Positions 8,101 through 16,188 of a stretch of DNA of 38,556 bases are shown piece by piece; position 1 is the first letter of the stretch, and every line of letters starts with the position of its first letter. The position numbers and the translations under genes are program-made. The DNA is from an uncultured Eubacteriales bacterium (GTDB lineage: Bacteria; Bacillota; Clostridia; Christensenellales; Aristaeellaceae), in contig CADASK010000010.1 of the NCBI GenBank assembly GCA_902790495.1, positions 1 through 38,556 on the forward strand, written 5' to 3'. The notes below the pieces were generated by a model. It did not search any database. It saw only the letters and a program-made list of their open reading frames with translations, and was not told where the DNA came from.

Positions 8101-9105
8101 ATGGCTTTCTTCTCGACCATTGTGGAGGGTATCTACTCGGTGATCGGCAACTACGGCTGGTCGATCATGATCTTTACCCTTCTCGTCCGCCTGATCCTGA
8201 TGCCCTTTGACTGGCGCAGCCGCGTCAGCATGCGGAAGATGACCCTGGTGCAGCCCAAGATCCAGGAGCTGCAGAACCGCTACAGCAAGGACCCCGAAAA
8301 GCTCAACCGCAAGATGGGCGAACTGTACAAGCAGGAGGGCGTGAGCCCCCTGAGCGGCTGCCTGCCCCTGCTGCTGAGCTACCCGATCCTGATCCTGATG
8401 TGGAACGCCATGCGCGACGTAGCCAACCAGCAGCTGGTGCAGCAGGTGCTCGGCATCCTGCAGGAGGGCGGCAACACCATGCCGCCCATGGAGGGCTGGC
8501 TCTGGGTGAAGAACATCTGGATGCCCGACTCCCCCTTCTCCGCCGTGCTGCCCAACCTGGACAGCCTGCGCATGATCGGCGGCGACGTGTGGACCAAGTA
8601 CTTCACGCCCGAGGTCATCGCGACCCTGCCCGGCGAGCTGTCCGCGCTGACGGCTGAGAGCTTCACCGGCAACGCCCTGCTGCCCACCGTGCAGCAGATC
8701 TACAGCGTGCTGGCTCAGACGCCCGTGTACCTGGCCAACGCCAACCCCATGCCCGGCTGGACCTTCAGCTTCCTGGGCTTCAACCTGTCCATCATGCAGA
8801 ACTACAACGGCTATTTCCTGCTGCCGATCCTCTCCGCCGTGTCCCAGTTTGCCATGACGGCCATCACGCCCCAGCAGCCCACCGCCCAGCAGGGCCAGCA
8901 GAGCGGCCAGGGCACCATGAACTTCATGAAGTGGTTCTTCCCCCTCTTCTCGCTCTACATCTGCGCAAGCTACAACGGCGCGTTCGCCCTATACTGGGTC
9001 ACCGCCAACCTCATCATGATGGTGCAGACCTGGGGCATCAACAAGTATCTTGACCAGAAGGACGCCAAAAAGGCCGCCGTTGCCGGGGAGGGCAGTATCA
9101 AATGA
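8101..9105 (+). CDS. yidC: YidC/Oxa1-type membrane protein insertase
   Basis: This 334-residue multi-spanning protein inserts membrane proteins with or without the Sec translocon. The Oxa1 core is visible: a first membrane helix (YGWSIMIFTLLVRLILMPFD) with the conserved arginine, a cytoplasmic hairpin (MTLVQPKIQELQNRYSKDPE, MGELYKQEGVSPLSGCLP), further membrane helices and the last segment FSLYICASYNGAFALYWVTA. There is no large periplasmic domain and no lipobox, as in the shorter Gram-positive SpoIIIJ/MisCB types. A stretch at about residues 125-210 between core helices is longer than in Bacillus homologues. The stop overlaps the jag start (ATGA). Confidence 0.96.
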   Translation: MAFFSTIVEGIYSVIGNYGWSIMIFTLLVRLILMPFDWRSRVSMRKMTLVQPKIQELQNRYSKDPEKLNRKMGELYKQEGVSPLSGCLPLLLSYPILILMWNAMRDVANQQLVQQVLGILQEGGNTMPPMEGWLWVKNIWMPDSPFSAVLPNLDSLRMIGGDVWTKYFTPEVIATLPGELSALTAESFTGNALLPTVQQIYSVLAQTPVYLANANPMPGWTFSFLGFNLSIMQNYNGYFLLPILSAVSQFAMTAITPQQPTAQQGQQSGQGTMNFMKWFFPLFSLYICASYNGAFALYWVTANLIMMVQTWGINKYLDQKDAKKAAVAGEGSIK

Positions 9106-10271
9106 ACAGTGTTGAAATCAGCGCGAAGACGCGCGAGGAAGCGGTCGAGCAGGCGCTGCAGCAGCTGGACGCTTCCATCAGCGATGTGGACATTGAAGTG
9201 CTGGACGAGGGCAGCAAGGGCCTCTTCGGCCTGTTCGGCTCCCGCCTGGCCAAGGTGCGCGTGACCCTCAAGGGCACCTCCTCCGCCGCCGCGGAGGACG
9301 AGCTGGACGTCATGTCCCTGCTCAGCGACAAGAAGCCCGAGAAGGCTCCCCGCGCCGAGAGCGAGCGCAAGCCGAAGCCCGAGCGTCCGGAAAATCGCGA
9401 GAGCGTGAAGGCTGACAAGCCCGAGAAAGCCGACAAGGCGGACAAGGCCGAGAAGGCCGAGGGCGAAGGCCGCAAGCGCCGTCCCGAGCCCGTGCGCCGC
9501 ACCAACCCCGCCCGCAAGGCCGCCGAAGCCCCCGAGGCCGAGGCCGTGGAAGCGCCCGCCGAGGAGGCCGCCGCTGCCGTCGAGCCCGCCGCTGAGCAGG
9601 CCGAGACCGAGGCCGAAAAGGCCGCTGAGCCCCGCCGCCGTTCCCGCAGCCGCAGCCGCAAGCCCCGCAAGCCCGCCGCCGAGGCCCCCGTGGCCGAGGA
9701 CGGCGCCGAGGAGGGGGCTCCCCAGGCTGCCAAGCCCCTGCCGCCCAAGCAGATCGACGTGAAGCCCCTGGAGAAGCCCGAGGTCACCATGATCCCGGAC
9801 GAGGAGCTGGACGCCGAGTCCGCCGCGGGCCGCGCCAAGGCCTTCCTGCAGGAGCTGACCCACCTGATGGGCGTGGACGTGGCCATCGCCATGGGCACCG
9901 ACCCCGAGGGCAACGTGTTCGGCTACATGACCGGCGACACCCTGGGCATCCTGATCGGTCGCCGCGGCGAGACGCTGGACGCCCTGCAGTACCTGACCAG
10001 CCTGCGGATCAACCGCGGCCAGGAGGGCTACACCCGCGTGACCCTGGACACCGAGAACTACCGCGCCAAGCGCGAGGACACCCTGATCCGTCTGGCCAAC
10101 CGCATGGCCAACCGCGCCGTGAAGAGCGGCCGCCGCGTGGCTCTGGAGGCCATGAATCCCTACGAGCGCCGCATCATCCACAGCGCGCTGCAGCCCAATG
10201 AGCTGGTGGAAACCCACTCCGAGGGCGAGGAGCCGAACCGGCATGTGGTGATCACGGTGCGGAAGGGCTGA
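9102..10271 (+). CDS. jag: Jag / KhpB RNA-binding protein (Jag-N, KH, R3H)
   Basis: This 389-residue protein has a Jag-N domain (residues 1-55, MNSVEISAKTREEAVEQALQ), a very long low-complexity linker rich in Glu, Ala, Lys, Arg and Pro (about 70-230), a KH-like domain (about 245-320, with GDTLGILIGRRGETLDALQY) and an R3H domain (about 320-389, with NPYERRIIHSALQ). KhpB binds RNA and affects cell elongation and division in Gram-positive bacteria. The start overlaps the yidC stop by four bases, so translation is probably coupled. The linker is longer than in typical Jag proteins. It is the last gene of the operon; mnmE and gidA, which often follow, are absent. Confidence 0.95.
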   Translation: MNSVEISAKTREEAVEQALQQLDASISDVDIEVLDEGSKGLFGLFGSRLAKVRVTLKGTSSAAAEDELDVMSLLSDKKPEKAPRAESERKPKPERPENRESVKADKPEKADKADKAEKAEGEGRKRRPEPVRRTNPARKAAEAPEAEAVEAPAEEAAAAVEPAAEQAETEAEKAAEPRRRSRSRSRKPRKPAAEAPVAEDGAEEGAPQAAKPLPPKQIDVKPLEKPEVTMIPDEELDAESAAGRAKAFLQELTHLMGVDVAIAMGTDPEGNVFGYMTGDTLGILIGRRGETLDALQYLTSLRINRGQEGYTRVTLDTENYRAKREDTLIRLANRMANRAVKSGRRVALEAMNPYERRIIHSALQPNELVETHSEGEEPNRHVVITVRKG

Positions 10272-10296
10272 GGCGCCTTCCACTGCCAATCAAAGG

Positions 10297-10336
10297 AACC
10301 CCGTTCGCTGTCCTGAAGACGGCGAACGGGGTTTTC
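10297..10336 (+). terminator. Terminator of the rpmH-jag operon
   Basis: AACCCCGTTCGC (10297-10308) and GCGAACGGGGTT (10322-10333) form a perfect 12-bp stem with a 13-base loop, followed by a short T run. It lies 25 bases after the jag stop. Confidence 0.9.
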
Positions 10337-10370
10337 TGTTGCGTTTCATCTATGCTCTTCTCACATGACA

Positions 10371-10437
10371 GCAGGGTTCCGCGCCTGCTGGCGCGGGTCA
10401 GGGGCTTTGCGGTCGCCCCTGACAACCCTTCGCCCGC
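10371..10437 (+). repeat. Family-1 structured intergenic repeat, copy A
   Basis: The sequence contains GGTTCCGCGCCTGC, GGCGCGGG, GGGGCTTTGCGGTCGCCC and CCCTTCGCCC. It lies between the jag terminator and the 3' end of the convergent HTH gene. A GTCAGGGG/CCCCTGAC stem flanks CTTTGCGGTCG. Read with the HTH gene, its orientation is the same as that of the five intra-operon copies. Confidence 0.85.
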
Positions 10438-10469
10438 CCGCTGGTACATAACGCTTTGTGTGAAGATAG

Positions 10470-11879
10470 TTAGTCCTTTTCCCCGCACATCTCGGCGATG
10501 TGCTCCATGACGCGCAGGCTCTCGGGGAGGCTCAGGCAATGCTCGCGGATCAGGTGCTGGCACACGTAGTCGCCCATCATCCGCACCACGCTCGGGTCGG
10601 TGACCAGCACGCTGCGGAGCACGCCGCGATCCGCCTCGTCCGCGATCGGCGTCAGCACGAAGCCGAACTGATCGTAGACCGTGAAGCTCCTGTCCGGCCG
10701 CATGTCGTCCCCGCGCAGGAAGTAGATGCTGCAGGCCGGGTTTTCGCGCATCTGCTGCAGCTCGCGGCGCAGGATGAGCCTCCGCTCCTGCAGGGTGAAG
10801 GCGCGTATGCCCGGCCAGTGATCCACCATGCGGCCCGTGCGCGCGAAGGCCTCCATCGCGTCCCGCCGGAGGATCAGCACCGTCGGCTCCCGCTTGCCCA
10901 GCAGGTTGGCCTCCCGCTCGTGGATCAGGCCTCGCACGTCGGGGAAATCCATGCCGGCCTCGACGCCCTCGCGCCACAGGGTCAGCAGGATCTCCGATGG
11001 GATTTGCAGGAAGGGCAGGTCGGGCTTCAGGATGAAGAGCGCGCGCCTCCTCTCCCAGTCGGCCCGCAGCGGCATGGACTCCAGCACATCCCTGCCCCAC
11101 TGGGCACTGAACACCGGCTCCATCAGGGGCTGAAACAGCGAGCGGTCGATGCCCACGTACAGCTCGTAGGCCGCCGCGTCCGCCAGCGGGATCGCGAAGC
11201 CCTTCCCGTCGTGGAAGCGCACCGTCTCCGCCGCCGGGCTCCCGTCCTCCGCCCTGCCTACCGCGATGAGCATGTTGGAGCGGTAGATGCTCCCATCGTC
11301 CGGCAGCTTCGCCCGCAGGGAGAAGGCGCTGTAGCCCTGCAGGAAGATCAGCTCCTGGAGCACGGCGTAATAGCGAACGCTGTTCAGGGGCGTGCCGCCG
11401 GAGGCCATAAAGTGCTCCACCTGCGCCCGGCCCGACACCAGCAGCCGTCGCAGCTCGTCCCAGATCGGCAGCTCGCCGCAGCCTAAAAGGGTCAGCTTCA
11501 CCTCCTGCCAGCCGCTGTAACGGCTGCTGAGGCTCCCCTCCGCCCCGGTCGACGTGTCCAGGATCACGGGCGACGGGGCGCTCTCCGCCTCCGGATTGTG
11601 CAGGAAGTTGTCCAGCACCTGGTTGGCGATGCTCGCCTCCAGGCCGAACAGGCGGACCTCCACCGCCCGGGCCAGCGTGCGGCGCTCCTCCTCCGTCAGG
11701 TTCAGCCGCTCCTGGGCCAGGCGGTAGAAGGTCTCCAGCGAACGCTCGCGCACGCGCTCCTTCATGATGCGCTCCAGCGAGGTTTTGCTGGTGTAGCCCA
11801 GGGTCTCGCTCAGCCGCTGCAGCGACAGGCCCCGCGCCGCGCGCGCCTGTTCCACCCAGCCTTTCAGGTCCGTCGCCAC
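10470..11879 (-). CDS. HTH-type regulator with large unrecognised C-terminal region
   Basis: This 469-residue protein begins with a helix-turn-helix of XRE type: residues 1-60 include GLSLQRLSETLGYTSKTSLE and RIMKERVRERSLETFYRLAQ. The remaining 400 residues show no repeat, signal or membrane segment and match no family I can name; they may sense a ligand or another protein. The start is a GTG at 11879 with GGAGGGG five bases upstream, a better site than the longer frame. It is transcribed alone from a TTGATT/TAAAAT promoter and converges on jag. It probably regulates genes nearby or itself, because the upstream region carries repeated motifs. Confidence 0.7.
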   Translation of the reverse strand: MATDLKGWVEQARAARGLSLQRLSETLGYTSKTSLERIMKERVRERSLETFYRLAQERLNLTEEERRTLARAVEVRLFGLEASIANQVLDNFLHNPEAESAPSPVILDTSTGAEGSLSSRYSGWQEVKLTLLGCGELPIWDELRRLLVSGRAQVEHFMASGGTPLNSVRYYAVLQELIFLQGYSAFSLRAKLPDDGSIYRSNMLIAVGRAEDGSPAAETVRFHDGKGFAIPLADAAAYELYVGIDRSLFQPLMEPVFSAQWGRDVLESMPLRADWERRRALFILKPDLPFLQIPSEILLTLWREGVEAGMDFPDVRGLIHEREANLLGKREPTVLILRRDAMEAFARTGRMVDHWPGIRAFTLQERRLILRRELQQMRENPACSIYFLRGDDMRPDRSFTVYDQFGFVLTPIADEADRGVLRSVLVTDPSVVRMMGDYVCQHLIREHCLSLPESLRVMEHIAEMCGEKD

Positions 11880-11928
11880 GAAAACCCCTCCGTTTGGACA
11901 TAAAATGAAAGAAAATTTTTTCGGCAGA

Positions 11929-11957
11929 ATTTTAGCATATTTTCCGCCTCAAATCAA
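11929..11957 (-). promoter_or_regulatory. Promoter of the HTH regulator gene
   Basis: On the minus strand TTGATT (11957-11952) and TAAAAT (11934-11929) have a 17-base spacer, 50 bases ahead of the GTG start. A GGACACAG/CTGTGTCC palindrome (11962-11982) sits immediately upstream of the -35 box. Confidence 0.65.
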
Positions 11958-11961
11958 GGAC

Positions 11962-12048
11962 GGACACAGTTATTCTGTGTCCATTCCTGCAAGAGCCCAT
12001 ATACGAGCGCATTTCAGCCTCGGCGCAAGTGTGTCCATTTTCCTGCAA
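11962..12048. promoter_or_regulatory. Repeated candidate operator motifs
   Basis: GGACACAG-5-CTGTGTCC forms an 8-bp palindrome at 11962-11982. The motif TGTGTCCATT followed by CCTGCAA occurs at 11976-11992 and again at 12030-12048, 54-56 bases apart. The repeats lie between the divergent HTH and AbrB genes and are candidates for binding by the HTH protein. The motifs are seen; binding is inferred. Confidence 0.45.
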
Positions 12049-12109
12049 AATTGCCAGTTTTTCCATCTTTTCGCCTCTGAACGGGCTGTTTTCGCGGTCT
12101 CCGGCAAGG

Positions 12110-12137
12110 TTGACATTCCAGGAGAAATAGGTAAAAT
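12110..12137 (+). promoter_or_regulatory. Promoter of the AbrB-type gene
   Basis: TTGACA (12110-12115) and TAAAAT (12132-12137) are separated by 16 bases, 41 bases ahead of the ATG at 12179. Confidence 0.8.
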
Positions 12138-12178
12138 ATATGCGTGCCTAACAAATCATGGAAGGATAGGTGATAGAC

Positions 12179-12427
12179 ATGAAATCAGTCGGGATCGTCC
12201 GGCAGGTGGACGTTCTCGGGCGCATCGTGCTGCCCGTGGAGCTGCGCCGCACGATGAACATTGACGTCAAGGATACCCTGGAGATTTTCGTGGATGGCGA
12301 CAGCATCATCCTGAAGAAATACCACCCCTCCTGCATCTTCTGCGGCGAAGCGCGCGACGTCGTGACCTTCAAGGGTCAGCTGATCTGCGCGGACTGCCTG
12401 CGGAAGATCAAGAACATCGAGGAGTAA
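12179..12427 (+). CDS. AbrB/SpoVT-type transition-state regulator with zinc-knuckle tail
   Basis: This 82-residue DNA-binding protein has an AbrB-type swapped-hairpin domain in residues 1-48 (VGIVRQVDVLGRIVLPVELR, then TLEIFVDGDSIILKKY). The C-terminus carries CxxC-14-CxxC (Cys 52, 55, 70, 73) in the pattern common to clostridial AbrB homologues. The family controls stationary-phase and sporulation genes by broad DNA binding. A GTG at 12170 is in frame, but the ATG at 12179 has AAGGATAGG at proper spacing. It has its own promoter and shares a two-way terminator with recA. Confidence 0.93.
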   Translation: MKSVGIVRQVDVLGRIVLPVELRRTMNIDVKDTLEIFVDGDSIILKKYHPSCIFCGEARDVVTFKGQLICADCLRKIKNIEE

Positions 12428-12451
12428 CCCCGGCACGGCAAAGTCAGGCGC

Positions 12452-12501
12452 AAAAACCCCCATCAGGAAGGCTGATCGAGCGATCCCTGACGGGGGTTTT
12501 T
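12452..12501. terminator. Bidirectional terminator between abrB-type gene and recA
   Basis: AAAAACCCCCATCAGG (12452-12467) pairs with CCTGACGGGGGTTTTT (12486-12501) with one mismatch. A-tract and T-tract on opposite sides make it usable from both directions for the two convergent genes. Confidence 0.9.
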
Positions 12502-12504
12502 ATG

Positions 12505-13662
<1,158 letters not shown>

Positions 13663-13697
13663 GGGGCATCCCTTCTTTCTGACCAATTGGCAAAGCC

Positions 13698-13726
13698 ATT
13701 GTAGCAGACAGCGCGCCGATTGGCAA
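13698..13726 (-). promoter_or_regulatory. recA promoter
   Basis: On the minus strand TTGCCA (13726-13721) and TACAAT (13703-13698) have a 17-base spacer, 36 bases before the recA start. Confidence 0.8.
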
Positions 13727-13775
13727 GGGGAACACCCGGATTTCTTCGCGAAAAAGCAAACAAATGTTTTTATAT

Positions 13776-14135
13776 TCAGCTCTGGCGAATCTTGTCCAGC
13801 AGCGCCTGCAGCTCATCCACCGTCATATCGCCGGAGGCCACCAGGTTGCTGACCAGCATGGACGCCTCGCCGCCGAACACCCGCCGGGTCAGCCTGCGCC
13901 GCTCGTCCGCCGTGGCCTCCTCGCGCCCGATCAGCGGCGTATAGCGCTTCACCTCGCCGCTCTCGTCCACCGCCACCGCGCCCTTCTCCTGCATCCGCTT
14001 GAGCAGGGTGATCACCGTGTGGCGCGTCCAGCCGGTCTCCGGCTCCAGAGTTTTGGTGATCTCCGCCATGGTGCGCGGGGCGTGATCCCACAGCACCTCC
14101 ATGATTTTCCATTCTGCTTCTGTGACCTGGATCAT
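13776..14135 (-). CDS. BlaI/MecI-family transcriptional repressor
   Basis: This 119-residue winged-helix protein matches BlaI/MecI/CopY repressors at full length: residues 1-75 contain [40 protein letters not shown] and [14 protein letters not shown], followed by a dimerisation tail ([20 protein letters not shown]). In the family the repressor is inactivated when an M56 sensor protease signals. That partner is encoded two genes upstream, and two ACA-NN-TGT boxes overlap the operon promoter at 17960-17996. The usual blaI-blaR order is reversed and split by a secreted SH3 gene. The ATG at 14135 follows GAGG. No beta-lactamase gene is in the window, so the regulated process is probably cell-wall stress of another kind. 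Confidence 0.92.
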   Translation of the reverse strand: MIQVTEAEWKIMEVLWDHAPRTMAEITKTLEPETGWTRHTVITLLKRMQEKGAVAVDESGEVKRYTPLIGREEATADERRRLTRRVFGGEASMLVSNLVASGDMTVDELQALLDKIRQS

Positions 14136-14207
14136 AGGCTTGCCTCTTTCTGTTAGGGTTGGTCTGCGATGTGAAGAAGCAGCTGCGAGAGCCGCTTCCC
14201 GTGAAGA

Positions 14208-14265
14208 CCCTCATCCGTCATCGTCTGCGACGATGCCACCTTCCCCCGGAGGGGGAAGGCTTTTC
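14208..14265 (+). repeat. Family-2 double-hairpin repeat, copy G
   Basis: CCTCATCCGTCA is followed by an ATCGTC/GACGAT hairpin, then CCACCTTCCCC and a CCTTCCCC/GGGGAAGG hairpin ending AAGGCTTTTC. The right edge coincides with the stop codon of the SH3 gene. It matches copies at 24189 and 31459. Repeats of this look are widespread in gut Clostridia (recalled, not searched). Confidence 0.85.
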
Positions 14266-15985
14266 ATTCCGCCCACACCAGCGCGGCGGGGTCGCTGACG
14301 ATCGTCAGGCAGTCCGCAGGGATGTAGCCGTACAGGCCTTCGGTGGGCATCGGCCAGGCCAGGCCGTTTGGCGGCACGCAGACGTAGCAGTCGCCGCCCT
14401 GCTTCAGCGGCACGTACAGCTCTGTGCCGGCGGAAAGCTCCGCCACCGTGGCAGATAGAAAGCCCAGAAGCCCAGCGCTCTCCTTCAGGCTGATGTCCCG
14501 CTTGAGACGCGCCACAGCCGGAAGCCACTCCGTGACGCCCTCGCTCACATAGTTGCCGCTCATCCAGCCCTCGAGCCGGCCGATGCGCACATGATACCAG
14601 GGCGCGGCGGTGCCGTCAACCGTCTCCAGCACCTCCATCGCCGTGCCGGTCGCGGGCACGCCCAGGTCACGGCTGTGGGAGGAGTGTTCCCCGCGCAGGT
14701 GCGCCCCGCGGGCCACCGCCGTGCCCTTCGGCAGACGGCCCCAGGCGCAGGTGCGCCAGTCCGCCCGCGTCATCGGCAGGGCGGACACATCCAGCTGGGA
14801 GAGGTAGTAGGGCAAGGCGCAGTCCAGCGCGAAGGACTCCCGCACCCCGTCCGCCGTGCGCACAAAGCTCCAGTCATCGCCGACCTGCGAGACCCGCAGC
14901 TGCTCGCCCGTGCCGTAATCCTCGATCTCGATACGCTCCAGCCGCGCGCAGGGCTGCTCGTCGACCCTCGCAGCGGCCACGTTCGCCTGGATCGTCAGCA
15001 GGCAGTCCTCCCGCGCCGCCATGCGGATGTGGAAATAGGCCCCGCTGTAGACGATGTCCACCGGCACCTCCGGCAGCAGGCAGGCCGAGCCCGCCGTGGA
15101 CACGACCCAGGCGCCGTCGTTCCCGGTGCGCAGGCCCGTCACCAGCTGCCGCACGCCGTCCCGCTCGAAGACAGCCATCATTGAGTCGCCCGAGCGGAAG
15201 CTCTCCCCCGCCACCGCGCCACAGACAAAGCGCCAGCCCTGCAGCCGCGGCTCCTGCTCCAGCGCGCGCACGTCCTCCGGCAGCACATTCGTACTCGTCT
15301 CCGCCTCGGCCTGCCGGGACATGTTGTAGCGGTAGCGGTGTGCGCCGCCGAGGGACGGCATGCCGCTGAAGGCCGCGGGATCCTCGCCGAGGGAGGTAAT
15401 CACCTCGTCGTGCCAGGCGCGGAGGGCGCTGTTCCAGCCCACCATCGGCCCGTAGCAGCTGACGAAGAACTCGTGCGCGAAGTTGGCCGGGGACGCTTCC
15501 GCATCCCCCATTGCCATGCGGAAGCCGGTGCTCAGGCGGATGCCGTCCTCATAGAAGCGATCCGCCACGGACGAGCGCTGCTCGGCGTTTTTTCCCTGGA
15601 GCCAGCTCTCCTCCCGCAGCAGGCGCAGGCCCGCCATCACCGCGTTCTGGCCCGGGTAAGGCGCGTCGTTCTGGCCCGTGGCGGAGAAGGGCGAGCGGAA
15701 GGTGTCCCAGTTCAGGCCGGGTCGGTCCGGCAGGGTTTCGCCGCTGTAGACCCAGTCCGGGTGGTTCTCCGGCCACGCGGAGACCCGCAGCAGGCCGCCG
15801 TCCGCCGGGGTCACCTCGTAGGTGAAGGCCTGGGCCTCCTCGGCCAGGTAGCCGTAGACCTCGGTCAGGGCGTTCTCCATGGATTGGCGGGCGGCGGCAT
15901 CGCGGTCGGTGGCCGCCAGGGCGGCGGGGGTCAGGCACAGGGCCAGAAGCATCAGGCTGAGTGCAAGGACGCAATGTTTTTTCAT
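14264..15985 (-). CDS. Secreted protein with two bacterial SH3-type domains
   Basis: This 573-residue protein has a signal peptide (MKKHCVLALSLMLLALCLTP, with cleavage likely after ALA) and is exported. The first 400 residues are not recognised. Residues of about 420-500 look like an SH3b domain (WYHVRIGRLEGWMSGNYVSE), and a second lies at about 505-570 (VCVPPNGLAWPMPTEGLYGY, IPADCLTIV). Such domains commonly bind cell-wall peptides. The ATG at 15985 is nine bases after AGAAGG; the ATG six bases earlier would be too close. It lies between the M56 sensor gene and the BlaI gene on the same strand, suggesting an accessory or effector of that signalling system. Confidence 0.75.
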   Translation of the reverse strand: MKKHCVLALSLMLLALCLTPAALAATDRDAAARQSMENALTEVYGYLAEEAQAFTYEVTPADGGLLRVSAWPENHPDWVYSGETLPDRPGLNWDTFRSPFSATGQNDAPYPGQNAVMAGLRLLREESWLQGKNAEQRSSVADRFYEDGIRLSTGFRMAMGDAEASPANFAHEFFVSCYGPMVGWNSALRAWHDEVITSLGEDPAAFSGMPSLGGAHRYRYNMSRQAEAETSTNVLPEDVRALEQEPRLQGWRFVCGAVAGESFRSGDSMMAVFERDGVRQLVTGLRTGNDGAWVVSTAGSACLLPEVPVDIVYSGAYFHIRMAAREDCLLTIQANVAAARVDEQPCARLERIEIEDYGTGEQLRVSQVGDDWSFVRTADGVRESFALDCALPYYLSQLDVSALPMTRADWRTCAWGRLPKGTAVARGAHLRGEHSSHSRDLGVPATGTAMEVLETVDGTAAPWYHVRIGRLEGWMSGNYVSEGVTEWLPAVARLKRDISLKESAGLLGFLSATVAELSAGTELYVPLKQGGDCYVCVPPNGLAWPMPTEGLYGYIPADCLTIVSDPAALVWAE

Positions 15986-16007
15986 GTTCATACACCTTCT
16001 TTGGCAA

Positions 16008-16144
16008 GCAGGATTTCGCTGCCTGCGGGCGGCGACCAAAGGGCTTTGCGGTCGGTCCAGGGCTGCCGCCCGCTCTTCGCTGAAAACTCCATAACATGGA
16101 GTTTTCCGGGCGCTACGAGCCCTTTGGAAACCTTCGCCCCTCGC
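16008..16144 (+). repeat. Family-1 structured repeat, long form, copy C
   Basis: This long form shares GGGCTTTGCGGTCG and the TTTGGAAACCTTCGCCC end with the short copies. It carries an extra segment with a perfect GAAAACTCCAT/ATGGAGTTTTC hairpin (16083-16107) and TTTTCCGGGCGCTACGAG, found also at 34231. It lies between the M56 and SH3 genes and is reversed relative to transcription. Confidence 0.85.
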
Positions 16145-16188
16145 TTTGAATCAGGCTTGAATGAAACGCTTGCAATGATCGATAAGCA

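Noticed and set aside
10252-11901. A 549-codon minus-strand frame over the HTH gene
   Set aside because: It is another frame of the same strand; the 469-residue frame has the helix-turn-helix, a good ribosome site and normal composition.
13758-13769. Possible LexA box (AAAC-AAAT-GTTT) upstream of recA
   Set aside because: It differs at two key positions from GAAC-N4-GTTC and lies about 30 bases upstream of the recA -35 box, so support is too weak.
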